DNA of 64,000 bases from Aquarana catesbeiana (GCF_042186555.1 NC_133333.1:221590757-221654756), one strand, 5' to 3'; shown: positions 23,728 through 36,146, counted from the stretch's first letter. Program-made: numbers and translations. Notes: generated from the letters alone by a model not told the origin.

Positions 23728-24077
23728 CGAGCTATGGCTGCCTGGGAGCAGGGGGGTGAGGAGCACCGCCGGAAGTCGGGTTGTAAGGGAGTCCTTCTCC
23801 CAGCGCTTGCAGAGGGGAAGAGAGAGGAGAGCAGGCGGCCGGATCATCAGAGCACGAGGAACATCACTAGCTGCTTTCATTTCAATAGCATAGACAGATC
23901 ACCCACCCAATCCCAGGACGAGTGACGTGTATCAAAGTTCCCCAGCCAGGGGGCGGGGCTCTATGTGACGCAGAGTGGCGGGAACACACTGCTATTAAAA
24001 TGAAAGCTGTTCCAGTGATATTCCTCAGCGGTCTGATCATCCGGCCGGCAATCTTCCTCTCCTCTGTTCCCCTGCAT

Positions 24078-24183
24078 GGTGGGCACAGGTAGGGTGCATT
24101 GGTGGACACAGGTGAAGCAGCATTGGTGGGCACAGGTGAGGCTGCATTGCTGGGCACAGGTGAGGCTGCACTGACGGGCATGG
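24078..24183 (+). repeat. 24-bp tandem repeat, about 4.5 copies
   Basis: Unit ggtgggcacaggtgaggctg plus catt. Lies just before the gypsy-like element. Confidence 0.85.
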
Positions 24184-24235
24184 ATAAAGTTGTAGTTAAT
24201 ATTAATTCTGCATAAAACATTTAAGTGTCATTTCA

Positions 24236-25845
24236 TAAGGTGCTTCCAAGTGGGGGATCGAGTAGCGGTGTTGATTCCCACTGTGGAAAGTAAATTCTTG
24301 GCCAGATGGCAAGGTCCTTTTGAAGTGGTGGAAAAAAATGGGGGAGGTAAATTATAGAGTCCACCAGCCAGGCAAGAGGAAACCGTATCAGATATACCAT
24401 GTAAACTTGTTAAAGCCCTGGACGGACAGGGAACCGGTGACCTCCCTGGCTAGTGCAAGACTTGAGCCTCAGGTTGGGGTGGAGAGTGTCCAAGTAGCAA
24501 ATACCCTGTCAAAAATCCAAAGTCGGCAAGCAAAGGAGATCTTGCAGAGAAATAAAGAAAAATGTTCAGACTTGCTAGGTCTAACTAGTGTCATAGAGCA
24601 CGATATTATCACGGAACAAGCAGTCCAAGTTTTTGTCCGGCCCTACCATATCCCTGAGGCCCAAAGAAAGGCCGTTTCAGAGTAAGTGTAGAAGATGTTA
24701 GACCTGGGGATTATTGAAGAATCACAGAGTGAGTGGTCGAGCCCGATTGTGTTGGTACCGAAGCCAAATGGGACTCTGCAATTCTGCAATGATTTCCGGA
24801 AACTTAATGAAGTTTCAAGGTTTGATGCCTACCCCATGCCCCGGGTAGATGAGTTTATCGAGAGACTAGGTCCAGCCAGTTATATCACTACGTTAGACCT
24901 TACTAAGGGGTATTGGCAAATCCCGTTGACTAAGGCTGCTAGGGATAAGACTGCTTTTTCTACCCCAGAGGGGAGTTTTCAGTACAAAAGAATGCCTTTT
25001 GGACTAAAAACTGCTCCAGCCACATTCCAGCGAGCAATGTTAGGATTTTACTACCTCATCGGGAGTATGCCTACTTGGACGACATAGTCATTTTTAGCAG
25101 AGACTGGGAATCCAACTTGCCCAAAGTCCAGACAGTGCTGGACTCCCTCTGGAAGGAGGGGTTTACAATAAACCCTAACAAATGTGCTTTGGGAATGGAG
25201 GAGGTGAAATACCCAGGATATGTTGTGGGTATGTGCATTCCTAGGCATGGTGGGATATTACAGGAGGTTTGTGCCCAACTTTGCCACATTGGCGGCTCCA
25301 CTGACCGACCTTACTAAGGGTCGGAAATCGATCATGGTGGAGTGGAATGCAGACGCTGAGAAGGCTTTTTTAGAGCTCAAGTTGGAACTGTGCCAACACC
25401 CTGGCCTGATAGCATCCAGTTTTTCAAAAGAGTTCATTGTCCAGACTGATGCTTCCGATGTAGGATTGAGAGCGGTGTTGTCACAGGTCGTTCATGGCGA
25501 GGAGCACCTGGTAGTCTTCCTCAGTAGGAAGTTGTCATCAGTGGAGAAAAACTACACTATAGTTGAGCGAGAGTGTCTGGCCATTAAGTGGGCTCTAGAA
25601 TCCCTCAGATATTATCTCTTGGGGAGGAAGTTTAGTCCGAATTCTGACCATGCCCCTTTAACATGGATGAGACAAGGTAAAGGGACTAATGCCAGGATTA
25701 CTCGGTTCCTGGCACTCTAGGAATTTAAGTTTGTAGTGGAGCATAGGCCCGGGAGACTGCATCAAAATGCAGATGCTCTCTCCCGAGTCCATTGTTTTAG
25801 CTCCACTGTTGCCTCCACCTCCTTGGCGTGGGGCAGAGGGGGGGG
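24236..25845 (+). pseudogene. Gmr1-like Ty3/gypsy pol remnant (integrase tail, RT, RNase H)
   Basis: The 5' part encodes an integrase C-terminal region (GDRVAV, WQGPFEVV, then YHVNLLKPW near 24400). Downstream on the same strand come reverse transcriptase (SPIVLVPKPNG, LTKGYWQIPL, MPFGLKTAP, YLDD at 25072-25083) and RNase H (QTDASDVGL, EKNYTIVERECLAIKWAL, DHAPLTW, HRPGRLHQNADALSRV near 25780). Integrase before RT is the reverse of normal Ty3/gypsy order and is the hallmark of the Gmr1 group. In-frame stops near 24683-24691 and 25718, and frameshifts near 24340, 25050 and 25230, make it dead. Gag, protease and the 5' LTR are missing. Confidence 0.82.
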
Positions 25846-25861
25846 GGGGGGGGGGGGGATA

Positions 25862-26280
25862 TGTACAGGACGCCATGGCTGGGTCCTGGAAGGACGCTAT
25901 ATTTCCCCTCTGTTTGGACTGTGATCTCTTTAAGGGAACAAAAGGGTTAACTCACCTGTCAGAGGAAGTGGGTTTAAAAAAAGACAGGAAGTTGTAGGTG
26001 GGTGTGGAGGAGTGTGGTTGAGACGGTGGATGGTGGTTTTGTGTAAAGCGATAAAAATAAAAGACCGTGTCCTGCCTGGAAGCCTCCTGCCAGGGAAAGT
26101 TACCTGCGACAAAAAACCAAGGACTGTTTAACTGTGATAGTAGTTCTGGACTCTGCAAGTCGGTGAGACTGAAATTTCTTTCTGTTGTTTTTGCTGCTGT
26201 GAAGCTGTTTAAGTTAAATAAACATTCTTTTGATTGCAAAGCCCGTGTCCTGCGATCTAGCTGGCTCCCCGAACTTGACA
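25862..26280 (+). mobile_element. 3' LTR of the gypsy-like element
   Basis: It follows a poly-G polypurine tract (about 25838-25858). It begins TGTACAGGACGCC and ends cgaacttgaca (TG...CA). AATAAA-type signals lie at about 26057 and 26216. 419 bp. No matching 5' LTR in the window. Confidence 0.65.
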
Positions 26281-27355
26281 ATACATGCATACATACATAC
26301 ATACACACGCAAGAAAAAGTATGTGGACCCTTAGAATGAACTGGCTTCCTGCAGTAATTTGCCATAAAATGTGATCTGATCCTCATGATCTATTTCCTGA
26401 TCTCAAAATGGGATAGTCAATAGTTGATATACCATAGGCAATGAATGCCATTAATCCAATCATCCATGGAACACTGTAGGAAAGGGGAGCCCACCAGGGT
26501 TTTTTTCTATCCTATGCTCAATGGTTTCTACCATCTCTTCTCTTTTATAGTACAATGTACCTATATCCACATCCCTCTTCCAGAGCACATCTGTCTTCTG
26601 CCACAATGCGGTGTGCCTGTACTTGCATCTTTCCTCCAGAAGTGCATCTCTTCTTCCACTGTACAATGTACACCCATCCCTCTGCCACAATACATCTCCC
26701 CTCTGCCCCATCCTTCTTTCACAATACAGTGTACCCTCATCCTTTTTGCTAGAATACATCTGCCAAAATGACCATGTACATGTGACAGAATCCATCTCTT
26801 CTGTGCCCCATCTCTTAGAATACTCAATTCCCGTGCCCATACCCCTTTGCCACAATACATGCTTCTTGTGACTGTAACCTCTGCAGGAATTAATCTCTCC
26901 TCTGTCTTTATACTGTACCTCTTGGGCAATTGTCCCTCCTGTGCCCCTATCCCACTGCCAGAATACATGCCCCCTGTGCTTGTATACTTCTGCCCGTATC
27001 CTTTTCTCATGCACCCATATCCCTATGCTAAAGTACATGCCTTCTGTGCCTGTATGCCTCTGCCAGAATTCATCTCTCCTGTGCCCGTATACCTCTGCCA
27101 GAATTTATCTCTCCTGTGCCTATTTAACACTGAAAGAATCCATCTCCCATGTGCTCTTATACCTCTTCAAGAATACATCTCTCATGTGCCCTTCTCCCTC
27201 TGCCAGAATCCATCTCCTTTGCTCTGACTCTGCTGTCACAGTTTAATTCCTCTCACCATACAATGAAACTTCTATACTTTTTGCAGTTATCACCTTTTGA
27301 TTGGTTTGATGCTTTGAAGTTGACCAATTTTGTGATTGTGCTTGTGTCTCCTCAG

Positions 27356-27401
27356 ATCCACCACTGTCCATTACTCATTGCCGGAAAAGTATGGAGTCAC
27401 C
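27356..27401 (+). CDS. IGSF9B: IGSF9B micro-exon: juxtamembrane cytoplasmic segment
   Basis: A 46-nt exon. The acceptor gtctcctcag ends at 27355 and the donor gtaagt (consensus) starts at 27402. It reads DPPLSITHCRKSMESP across its two junctions, a segment conserved directly after the basic stop-transfer in IGSF9B. Phase 1 in, phase 2 out. It is too short for an ORF scan and was found by the phase and motif requirement. The upstream intron (17017-27355) is the second longest in the window and full of insertions. Confidence 0.93.
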
Positions 27402-27738
27402 GTAAGTGATATTGTATCTTATGGCTGCATATAGCACACAGTGCATATCAAGACAGCCTTCATAGATGGAACTATACACACAATGCTTATAGACTACCTT
27501 ATAGACCTGTCTACACAAGATTAATAGATCTCGCACAACTATTCATGATACAGATAAAACAATATGCACAAAACACAAAGAACTAAGGTATACATAGTAA
27601 TATATACGTGTAGACCTAGCTAGATAGTACTTGACATTTGTCACATGCAGTATTGTTACTAAAATAAGTGGATATATCATTCATTTCCTATGTTCAGCTT
27701 TACCTGCCACATTTTAACTTCCACCTCCCTCATCATAG

Positions 27739-29229
27739 GTTATCCTCTGGAAAAATCAGCCCGGAGAGCGTTCGGACTCTCCATGCCCCTTCAGAATCTT
27801 CTGAAGATCAGGGTCTGCCATCCAAGAGGCCCCTTAGTCCTGGCCGTGAGAAAGAGCTGTCCTTGTATAAGAAGACCAAGCGTGCCATGACCAGCAAGAA
27901 GTACAGTGTAAGCCAGGCAGAAGCAGAGGTCACCACACCCATTGAACTGATCAGCCGAGGGCCAGATGGGCGTTTTGTCACAGACAGTCCAGACCAGGAG
28001 CCAGCTTTGCGCAGTCGCCGGATACAAGGTTTTCCGTTTGCAGAGGAAACTGACATGTACCCAGAGTTTCGACAGTCTGATGAAGAAAACGATGAGCCAA
28101 CTGGATTGAAGTCCCAGCTCACCCCACTGTCATCCAGCCAAGATTCTCCCCTACAACCTCCGGCCTACAGTCCCAGATTCCAGCATCAGCCCCCTGAGGG
28201 AAGGCAGCAGGCTTCTGGTCAGTCCCGACCTGGCGGATACCATCATGGTCATATATATGGATATCTTAGCAGCAGCCCTCGTGATTCTGAACCTCCTCCA
28301 CCATTCTATATGCCAGAAGTCAGTCCTCTAAGTTCAGTCATGTCCTCTCCACCTTTACACCCTGAAGGATCTTTTCCACCCATCCCAGAAGAAAATGGAG
28401 AGAACAGCTCTACCAGTACCTTGCCTCTCACTCATACGCCCACTGGGGGGCGCTCTCCAGAGCAGTGGGGAACACCAGAGTTCCCCTTCGGAGGCTTGGA
28501 TGCTCCCCCATCTCCTTCTATGTTTCTCCAACACCGCTATGAACCTGGGGAGATGAGACGTCCTTTGCCTCCACCGCCACCAGATCCATTTCCACGAGGA
28601 CGCCCACCTCCCAGCTCCTTGCAAGTTCCACCATATGCTGCCATCTTGCCTCTGGAGCTCCATCCAGGATGGTCAGGTCGGCTACCTGGTCGCGGCCCTC
28701 ATCCTCCACACCCAGCGTCTTGGCACGATGCAGCTATGCAACTGGCTGCTCAGAGCCAGCTCCGGCACACTAGCCAAGGGATGGGAATACCGGTGCTTCC
28801 ATACCCAGACATCCCCGAGCCAGGGTCCTTCGGGATGGATGCTCGTTGGTTTGAAAGCCGGACACGTCAACAAATGAGCCCCAGACAGCATCGTAGACTA
28901 GAGCCAAGTATACATCAGGTGGTGCTACAGCCTTCTCGTCTTTCCCCACTGACACAGAGTCCACTAAGTTCAAGACATGGCTCACCTGAACTAAGTGCTA
29001 GAGCCAGGCCTCGGCCTGGCCTGCTTCCCCCACCTTCAGACTGCACTGGCATTGCTCTACAGCCTCCAATCTTTTTACACAAATCACCTCCTTCCTCTGG
29101 ATCCCCAGCAAAGAGCAGCCATGATAGTCCTAGCTATCGGCCTACCCCACCTAATGCTTCCCCCCATGCAGATGGACGCAGAAGAGAAGAGCGTGTACAT
29201 GCAGAGACAGCGGTGCTGTGCACTGCAGG
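27739..29229 (+). CDS. IGSF9B: IGSF9B large cytoplasmic exon
   Basis: A 1491-nt exon; acceptor ctcatcatag ends at 27738, donor gtgagt starts at 29230. The frame is fixed by the upstream exon: one base completes Pro, then LSSGKISPESVRTL. It encodes 496 residues rich in Pro and Ser with no folded domain. Blocks include EKELSLYKKTKRA, TTPIELISRGPDGRFV, FPFAEETDMYPEFRQSDEEN, SPPAYSPRFQ-like and proline-rich stretches, HTSQGMGIPVLPYPD and LHQ/IHQVVLQPSRLSPLTQS. These are known IGSF9B tail blocks, probably SH3/WW or phosphorylation sites (inference). If the donor is skipped, translation continues through one more codon to TGA at 29231-29233, ending in CTAG. Confidence 0.96.
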
Positions 29230-30760
29230 GTGAGTCCAATGCTGCTAGTGTGAGAATTAATGCAGTATTAGGGAGTTTCCAGTGGACAGTGTACAGATCA
29301 CATGATAAAGAGGAATCATGGTACAATCAATTTTCCTTGAGTGCATTTTCTTTCACGTTAAAGGAAAAATAAATGTACGATGTGTGGAAGCATAAGCTTT
29401 CATTACTTTGAAAGCACACTAGGTTCCCTTATCTGATACTTTGCTCTTATAGACTGCATGCAAAGTCACCAAATCTTCCAAAACTTGCCATAAAGTTTCT
29501 GTCAGCTCCAACCAAGCTTCAGACCTGAAGAGGAACTCCAGCCAATTTATGGAGCATCTGGAGAAAAAATACAATCTGCCTTTTTTATTTTTTTATTTTT
29601 TATTTTTTTTGCAATTTGTTCCTGATGGCGAAATTTCATGTGGCTTTTTTTTCTAAATTGAAAAACAAAGTTTTGCCTGAAGATCCACTTTAGTGGAGTT
29701 ATGCCAATGTGCCATTATCTATTAAAAGATATTTCTTTTTTTTTGGTTGTGCTGACAGAACCAGGCTTGTTACCAAGAGGTCCTGTTTAAAGCAGATTTG
29801 CCATCAGTACCCAGCATCCCTGTGTTTGGGAAGTAAACAATGCTGGCTTCCAGGGACACTTTAAAGAGAATCTCGGCCTTCCTTTGCTTGGTGAAATTTC
29901 CTTCATGATGTGTGCATTAGGGACCAATGGGGTGATGTTGCTTAACTCCAAGGATTGCATCGCCAGCACTGCAGCACACTGAAAGTAGGGGATTTCACCC
30001 AACAGACCAAGCCAAGAGAAACGTTAAATGTGTAATATTGATATTGCTTTCATCATGTTATAAAGATTCCTTATTTTATGTTGGTAAAACATTGCCACCA
30101 TACTGAGTCATCTGCTGTGACCAAGAACTAATATTATGACCTCTAGTGACAAGCAAAACGCACTTTATTAATGGGGATTCTTGATTTTTTTAGATGGCCA
30201 TTTTATGTTCTGCAACCGATAACTACCCAGAAAATGGACCTGTAATTACCCAGGGGCCCCATGCGGCATTGCACACTATCATACTCCAACAGAGCAGAAC
30301 AGAGATGACTTCCTTAGGTTTGGATCATCCCAGTTGAGTATAAACAATTGTAGATGTAGTTACTAAAAACACACAAACTTAGTTTTGTGAAGCAGCATCA
30401 CCTGTCACATAATCACTCAGATCTGCTCTTGATACCTCTGGTGAATATTATAGGTTCTTGTGCCATACTAAACACAATGTGCCAAATTCTACATTCTAAA
30501 CCTACAACATTCTTAGCTCTGTCTGTAGATAATCACAGAGTTGAGGTCAGCCTTTTACGTGGCCTGGACATCATAAATAAGCAGAGTGCGCGGGTTATAC
30601 TGTGTTCTGTTGTAGATGTGAGGTGCGCTCTGTAAGAACATGGCACAGACAGCCTTATCACTCATGTTGTGTGTCAGTAAATGGCAATAAATCATAAAAT
30701 TGTTGCTGTAACCTTTGCATTGTATCACATGAAAATAAAACGTATTGTGCTCTCTGCAAT
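29230..30760 (+). other. IGSF9B: Possible short-isoform 3'UTR (donor-skipping read-through)
   Basis: Directly after the large exon an in-frame TGA lies across the donor (29231-29233). Downstream are two AATAAA hexamers, 30686-30691 and 30734-30739, the second followed by T/G-rich sequence typical of a cleavage region. A transcript that ignores the donor would encode an IGSF9B tail lacking the PDZ ligand. Short and long IGSF9B isoforms are known in mammals; that this frog makes one this way is inference. No transposon ends were recognised in 29.2-30.7 kb, although the intron around it is repeat-rich. Confidence 0.5.
30686..30739 (+). terminator. Paired AATAAA polyadenylation signals (short isoform candidate)
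   Basis: AATAAA occurs at 30686-30691 and 30734-30739. The second is followed within 10-40 bases by GT- and T-rich sequence, as at real cleavage sites. Confidence 0.45.
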
Positions 30761-32279
30761 TCTTCTCATTGTTCTTTGTTTTCCTAATTCTTAAGACTTT
30801 AGGAGAACATTATAAATGTTCCACACTTTATATGCACAACGCATACACTTCAGGGTGGAGTGAGAACATGAAGACTGTATAGTTCTTTCTGTGTTATGTT
30901 CAATGTCTGTCTGTCTCTTATTGCCCCCCCCGGACAGCATTTTCCCACAATCCATTGATTAAAATGTACCATTTTCTGCATCTGCAATTAGTAGAAATAA
31001 GTCTGTTAGAAAAACAGTGTTTATATGCCATATAATAAGTGATTTTTTTTTTTTTGGATCATCACATCATGCACAAAGCATAGACATTAAAGAAAGAAGT
31101 TCACCTGGTATCTCCAGATCATAACCAGATGGTGAATTCAAGCTACATAAGACGAAGAAGGCATTATCAGGCTCTTACCAGAGAGAAAAAACACAATTGT
31201 TCTATTATTCCGTCTTGCGTGTCTTATCCCACCAGTTTCTCAGTAAAGTGGCAATGAATATTACCAATGTAATCCCCTCTGTCTTGTGTCATTGTGTTTT
31301 CTTTTTTCCAACTAAGCCTGTTTAGATATCGACATGAAGATCTGATGTATAAATGGAGGATTCATGTTGATATCTGCTCTACAAAGAAGGGCAGAGATGG
31401 CAGCTTTTTAGGAAAGCTACAGAGAGCAGAGTACAAATGTTAGAATATTATGTGTATAGATTTGCTAAGATCTTGTTATCAAGCTTCTCCAACATGTTAG
31501 AATCAAGCTGAACATTTATATGGTAGCTTCCATAGTGGCATGTACACCCCCCACTTTAGCCTCCCCTGCCTCCCCTGCACTGCCCTGAGTAACTGTGTCT
31601 ATTTCTGATTGATCTCAGCTATCTGAGCAGTGTTGACGTCATGAGCTCCTCCGTCCAATAGGTAAGGGTGATCCATGTCTGAAGGGGGAAGAGGGAAGCG
31701 TGGGGTGGGCTCCTGGTGGGTGGGCAAAACATGGGCCTTTCATTCCCTCTGTTTATTAATCCCAACGTCTGCTTTAAAGGGGAACAGAGCCCAGAATAAG
31801 ACAAAGTGGTCATCAAAACTCAACCAATGGGTTTATCACTTCTTGTATATGAACACTTCTTCTTGTGTCGCTTCACTCTCAAAAAACACAGCTTCTTCCA
31901 TCACACAAACCCTATATTTCCACCAGCATTAGGTTTAGCACAGCTTCACCCATCTCACAAGTCTACATGATGACAAGGGGGAGGTCTGATACCGGTCTTC
32001 CACATATTTCTGTGAGGCCACCAGATTCAGGCCCATGATCTGCTCACTTCCTGTGAACAACACTGGACCCCATTAATTCACCCCTGAACATTACAACATC
32101 TAATTAGGACAGATAAACTCTACACATGACCCCTCCACAAATGGAAATCACAAACACCATTAAAGGAGGTATGTCTATGTGATTGTGTATAACAGACGCA
32201 CTGACCTTGTTTAATTTTCAGGTTGTAGCATTCAATAAAAGGGTTCTCATTTTAAATTAACTGAGATCTCCAATAGGCT
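30761..32279. other. No gene or repeat recognised
   Basis: Intronic; no exon with matching phase and no TE termini identified. Confidence 0.4.
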
Positions 32280-33775
32280 TCCCTACGCTGGAAGTGTGCA
32301 GTGAAGACAGAATAGGGAGGTGAGGCCTACTCACAGAATTCCTGAAGTTTCCTCCAGGCCACCATAACCTTAGGAGTGTCCAGTAGAGACAGTAGAAAGA
32401 ATGAAGGCTCACTCCCAGAATTCATGAGGTTTTCACCAGATCACAATGTTTTGGGGTGCCCAATATAGACAGGATAGGATGGTGAGGCCTACACTCAGAA
32501 TTCTATAGGTGCCCATTAGTCCCTCCATACTGTGGCAGTGCCCAGTATAAGTAGGATAAAAATGTGAGGCCTACTCCCAGAATTCCTGAGGTCTCCACCA
32601 GGCCACCATACCATAGGGATGTGCAATATTGACAGGATAGGGAGGTAAGGCATATTCCAAGAAATCATAAGACAGACAGGATGCAGAGGAGAGGCCTATT
32701 TCTTGAATGCCTCAGATCTCTACCAGGTCACCCCACTCAAAGGAGTTTCCTTTACAGACCAGAAAGGGAAGTTAAACCTACTCCCAGAATTCCTGAAGTC
32801 TCCATCAAGTCACCATACCATGTGTGTCCAGTATAGACAAAATAGGTAGGTAAACCCTGCTTTCAGAATTTTTAGGTTCTCCATCAGGTCACTGTACCCC
32901 AGAAGTTTCCAGTATAAAACAGAATAGGGAGGTGAGGTCTACTACTAGTATTCTGAAGTGTGAACATGTTGAGACTTCAACGTGAAGGTCTTATATATGA
33001 ATGGAGGATTTGCTTCAAATATCAGAAGAATATGTGCAGCATAGACAGGATTGGGAGTCAAGGTCTACTACTAGAAAGTCTTCAGACTTTCACCAGGCTA
33101 GGATAGACAGGACAGAGAGAGGTTATGTATACTCTCAGAATTCCTGAGGTATACATGAAGCCACCATAGTCGGCAGTGCCCAGTATAGACAGGATAATGA
33201 TATGAGTCCTACTTCTAGAATATCTAGAGGCCCATGAGTGCCCACTATGGACAGAATAGGGTGGTAGGGCCCACACTCAGAATTCCTGAGGTATCCATCA
33301 GGCTGCCATACATACCATTACAGTGCCCAGTATAGTTAGGATAAAAATATGAGGCCACTTTACCATGGGAGTGTCCTGTATAGACAAGACAGGGAGTTAA
33401 TTAAGGCCTACGCCCTACTCTGGGTGGGTCCAGTAAAGACCGTTGGAGATGGGGCCTACTTTCAGAACCCTTGAGTTCTTCCTTTAGGCCACAATACAAT
33501 GGGAGTGATCAGTATAGGCATGAGAGGGAAGTGAAGCCTGTTCCAAGAATTCCTGTGATCTCCAACAGACCACTATTTCATTGAAGTGACCCATATTAAC
33601 AGGAGAGGGGGGTAAGGTGTTTTTCCCATAAGTCCCGAGATCTCCACCAGGCCACTTTACCATGGGAGTGCCCAGTATAGACAAGATAGGTAGGTGAGGC
33701 CTAATTCTAAACACAGGTCTTCATCAGGCCACCGTACCCTGGGTGTGACCAGTATAGATAGATTACAACGTTATG
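32280..33775 (+). repeat. Degenerate minisatellite, unit about 82 bp
   Basis: Blocks such as cagaattcctgaggtctcca, ccaggccaccataccatggg and cagtatagacaggataggga recur about every 80-86 bp, roughly 17 times, with many substitutions and indels. Confidence 0.85.
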
Positions 33776-35493
33776 TTTTTTCCGTTACTGAAGTGACAAG
33801 TAAAGGCAAAGAAATCCTCATTTTGGAACTGGAAAAAGTGTGTTAATTTTTTACTATCAGACAAATCAGAAGGTGTCATATGTAAGTTGTTTGACATAAA
33901 CCTGATTCCGACAGTCAGAAGAAAGCAGCAAGGTTTTGGGACTCCCTAGTAGTAGCTTGGATTCCAGTTGATGGTAAACTCCAGATGATTTCTTTGTCAT
34001 TACAACTGACATTGTAGCAAACAATGCTTTTTCTACAATTTTTTCTCTTCTAACTAAAGTAAAATATATCCTCCTTACTATTCCACGCAAGCAACAATTT
34101 CCTATAGTGACATACAATAGTTTTCTTCTATTACAGTCATCTTTTAGATGTATCATGGCCATTGTAAGAATAGAAAATTATTATAATTTTGCACAGATTT
34201 CTAACACAATACACAAACAGTTATGGCCTATAGCGTCTCATTAACTGTACCTCCTCAGATCAGCATCAATTTGGGTAAAACAGCTGTCCACTCTTTGTGT
34301 AGGCTGTGTAAGAGAGCCTGGTCCAAGGCTGGCCCTGGGAATGGGTTTCTTCAAGGGTGCCAGGTTCCCCTTTAAAGGAGACCTCTGCAACTCCTGTGCA
34401 TGACAAAGCTTTGTCCTAATGCTGTGACTGTAGCAACCTCTCCCTCCGTCTTCCTCCCTTCCTGTCATGGTGAGACCCTCATCCAAAGAGCCATCCTGGC
34501 AATACTCGCTGGTGCTTTTAGAGTGACATTTTCCTCCTTCACGGCCTGTAGTGAAGTTCCTCCTCACTGTGTGTCTGTCAGTGTGATCACTGCAGTCTTG
34601 TTTTTCAATAACAAATTTCTACAGTATGTCTTTCCTTCAGTGTCCCTGCTTGTCTATTTGAGTGTATGTTGAGTTCTGCAATGTTCTCACATCCCTTTAT
34701 GGCAACATGAAAGAACTGATTAAAGCTGAAGTATTTGTTTCCTGCCCAGAAGGGGGACACACATCTCCCGCCTGTTGGTTGCTTGGCATTCTGTTGCCTA
34801 AACGGCTAGTATGTGGTTGTCTTGTATATGTGTTTTTTGCCCCCTGTTGTGAATGTCTGTCTTCATGTAGCATAGACTGACAGGTACATCATTTCCTGTC
34901 CAATCAGTAAACAGAACTTGTAAACCATCCCATCATTGTAGGCAGATTAGAGTAAACTCAGTGTAACCCGTTTGGTCGGTGTATAACCCTTCTATGGCAG
35001 AATAATGGAATGTCTTTTCTGAATCCTAGAGGTGGTGCTGTCTGCCAAGCATTTCTTAATAATACCTGCCATTTCATCTCTGTGGAACATTCCACCAGCA
35101 ATTCTGACTTCTGCCATTTTAATGTTATGCCGTGTTGCTGGGTCATCATGCTGTAATCAACCAAAACACCAGTAACAATGGGATGGTGAGGTGTCCATGG
35201 CCAGACCAGGTGCATTGAATGAGCCTATTCTGTAAAAGGCAAAAGGTTATTACAAATGGAAGAGAAACCAGAGTATGAATGAGCCCATTCTGAGTGCAGA
35301 CTCCAGAATATGTGTAATGACAGCATCGTTATGTGTGTTTAGGCTTTTGAGTGCAGTTCATACCAGCCAGAGCTGAAACGGGCACCAAATGATGTTTTTT
35401 TACATCCTGAGACAAACACATCCAGACAAAACAATTGCTATTGTCTTTCGAGTCACAACAAGGGCTATTACATGGCAGGACCATATACATATA
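33776..35493. other. No gene recognised
   Basis: Several weak ORFs on both strands without recognisable motifs. Confidence 0.4.
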
Positions 35494-35720
35494 CACTGTG
35501 TTACCAAAAGTATTGGGACGCCTGCCTTTACACACATGAACTTTAATGACATCCCAGTCTTTGTCCATAGGGTTCAATATTGAGTTGGTCCTCCCTTTGC
35601 AGCTGTAACAACTTCAACTTTTCTGGGAAGGCTGTCTACAAGGTTTAGGAGTGTGTCTATGGGAATGTTTGATCATTCTTCCAGAAGCACATTTGTGAGG
35701 TTAGGCACTGATGTGAATGA

Positions 35721-36146
35721 TAGCAGAGAAAAAAACGCTCCTGCGCACAAGTGGATACCCAGACAAATGTGTAATGGCATAGGCCTTGCTGCCCTCAAGG
35801 ATGGGGAAATCCTAGTAGTCAAAGATAAAAGAGAAAAAAGAGGGCACACCAGCCTAGTGCATTATCTTTGGATAAAAATTTATTAAGAAGATAAAAAAAG
35901 CCTACACTGCTGTACTCTGAGGAAGGGGGGACTTACCCCTCGAAACGCATCAGCTGGCAGTGATTTCTGTGATTGCCTCCATGACCTCTGGAGTATTGTC
36001 CATGTTCAACTGAATGATGCTACTTGATGACCATACACTGCGATTATGTTATTTATGTTTTGTAAGTAGGCTTTTTTTATCTTCTAAATACATTTTTATC
36101 CAAAGATAATGCACTAGGTTGGTGCGCCCTCTTTTTTCTCTTTTAT
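35721..36146. mobile_element. Foldback retroelement with hammerhead-like core, 15-bp TSD
   Basis: Flanked by the exact repeat CACTGATGTGAATGA (35706-35720 and 36147-36161). Arms gcctagtgcattatctttgg and its complement bracket the hammerhead-like centre. Shares ctcctgcgcac-type 5' sequence and the gtgcgccctct 3' end with the copy at 3576-4046. The host Tc1 sequence resumes after it, confirming the insertion. Confidence 0.75.
35917..35951 (+). ncRNA. Hammerhead ribozyme-like core
   Basis: CTGAGGA (35917-35923), an AGGGG/CCCCT helix with a GGACTTA-type loop, then GAA-ACGCAT-C. The helix III palindrome has one mismatch, and there is an unpaired C before GAA. Confidence 0.45.

Larger units (their letters stand above)
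17330..27235 (+). repeat. Pyrimidine-rich minisatellite of about 58 bp, in three pieces
   Basis: Units like cacaatacagtgtacctgta, cccccatccctcttccagaa, tacatctctcctctgcccc occur at 17330-17480, 22110-22530 and 26550-27235. The spaces between hold a hAT element, a DIRS-like remnant, other repeats and a gypsy-like element, so the pieces probably come from one original array in this intron. Confidence 0.75.

Noticed and set aside
26445..27409. Cysteine-rich ORFs on both strands
   Set aside because: Arise from the pyrimidine-rich minisatellite of about 58 bp; frames change between units.
28355..28985. ORFs on the minus strand and in the other plus frames inside the large IGSF9B exon
   Set aside because: Shadows of a genuine GC-rich coding exon.
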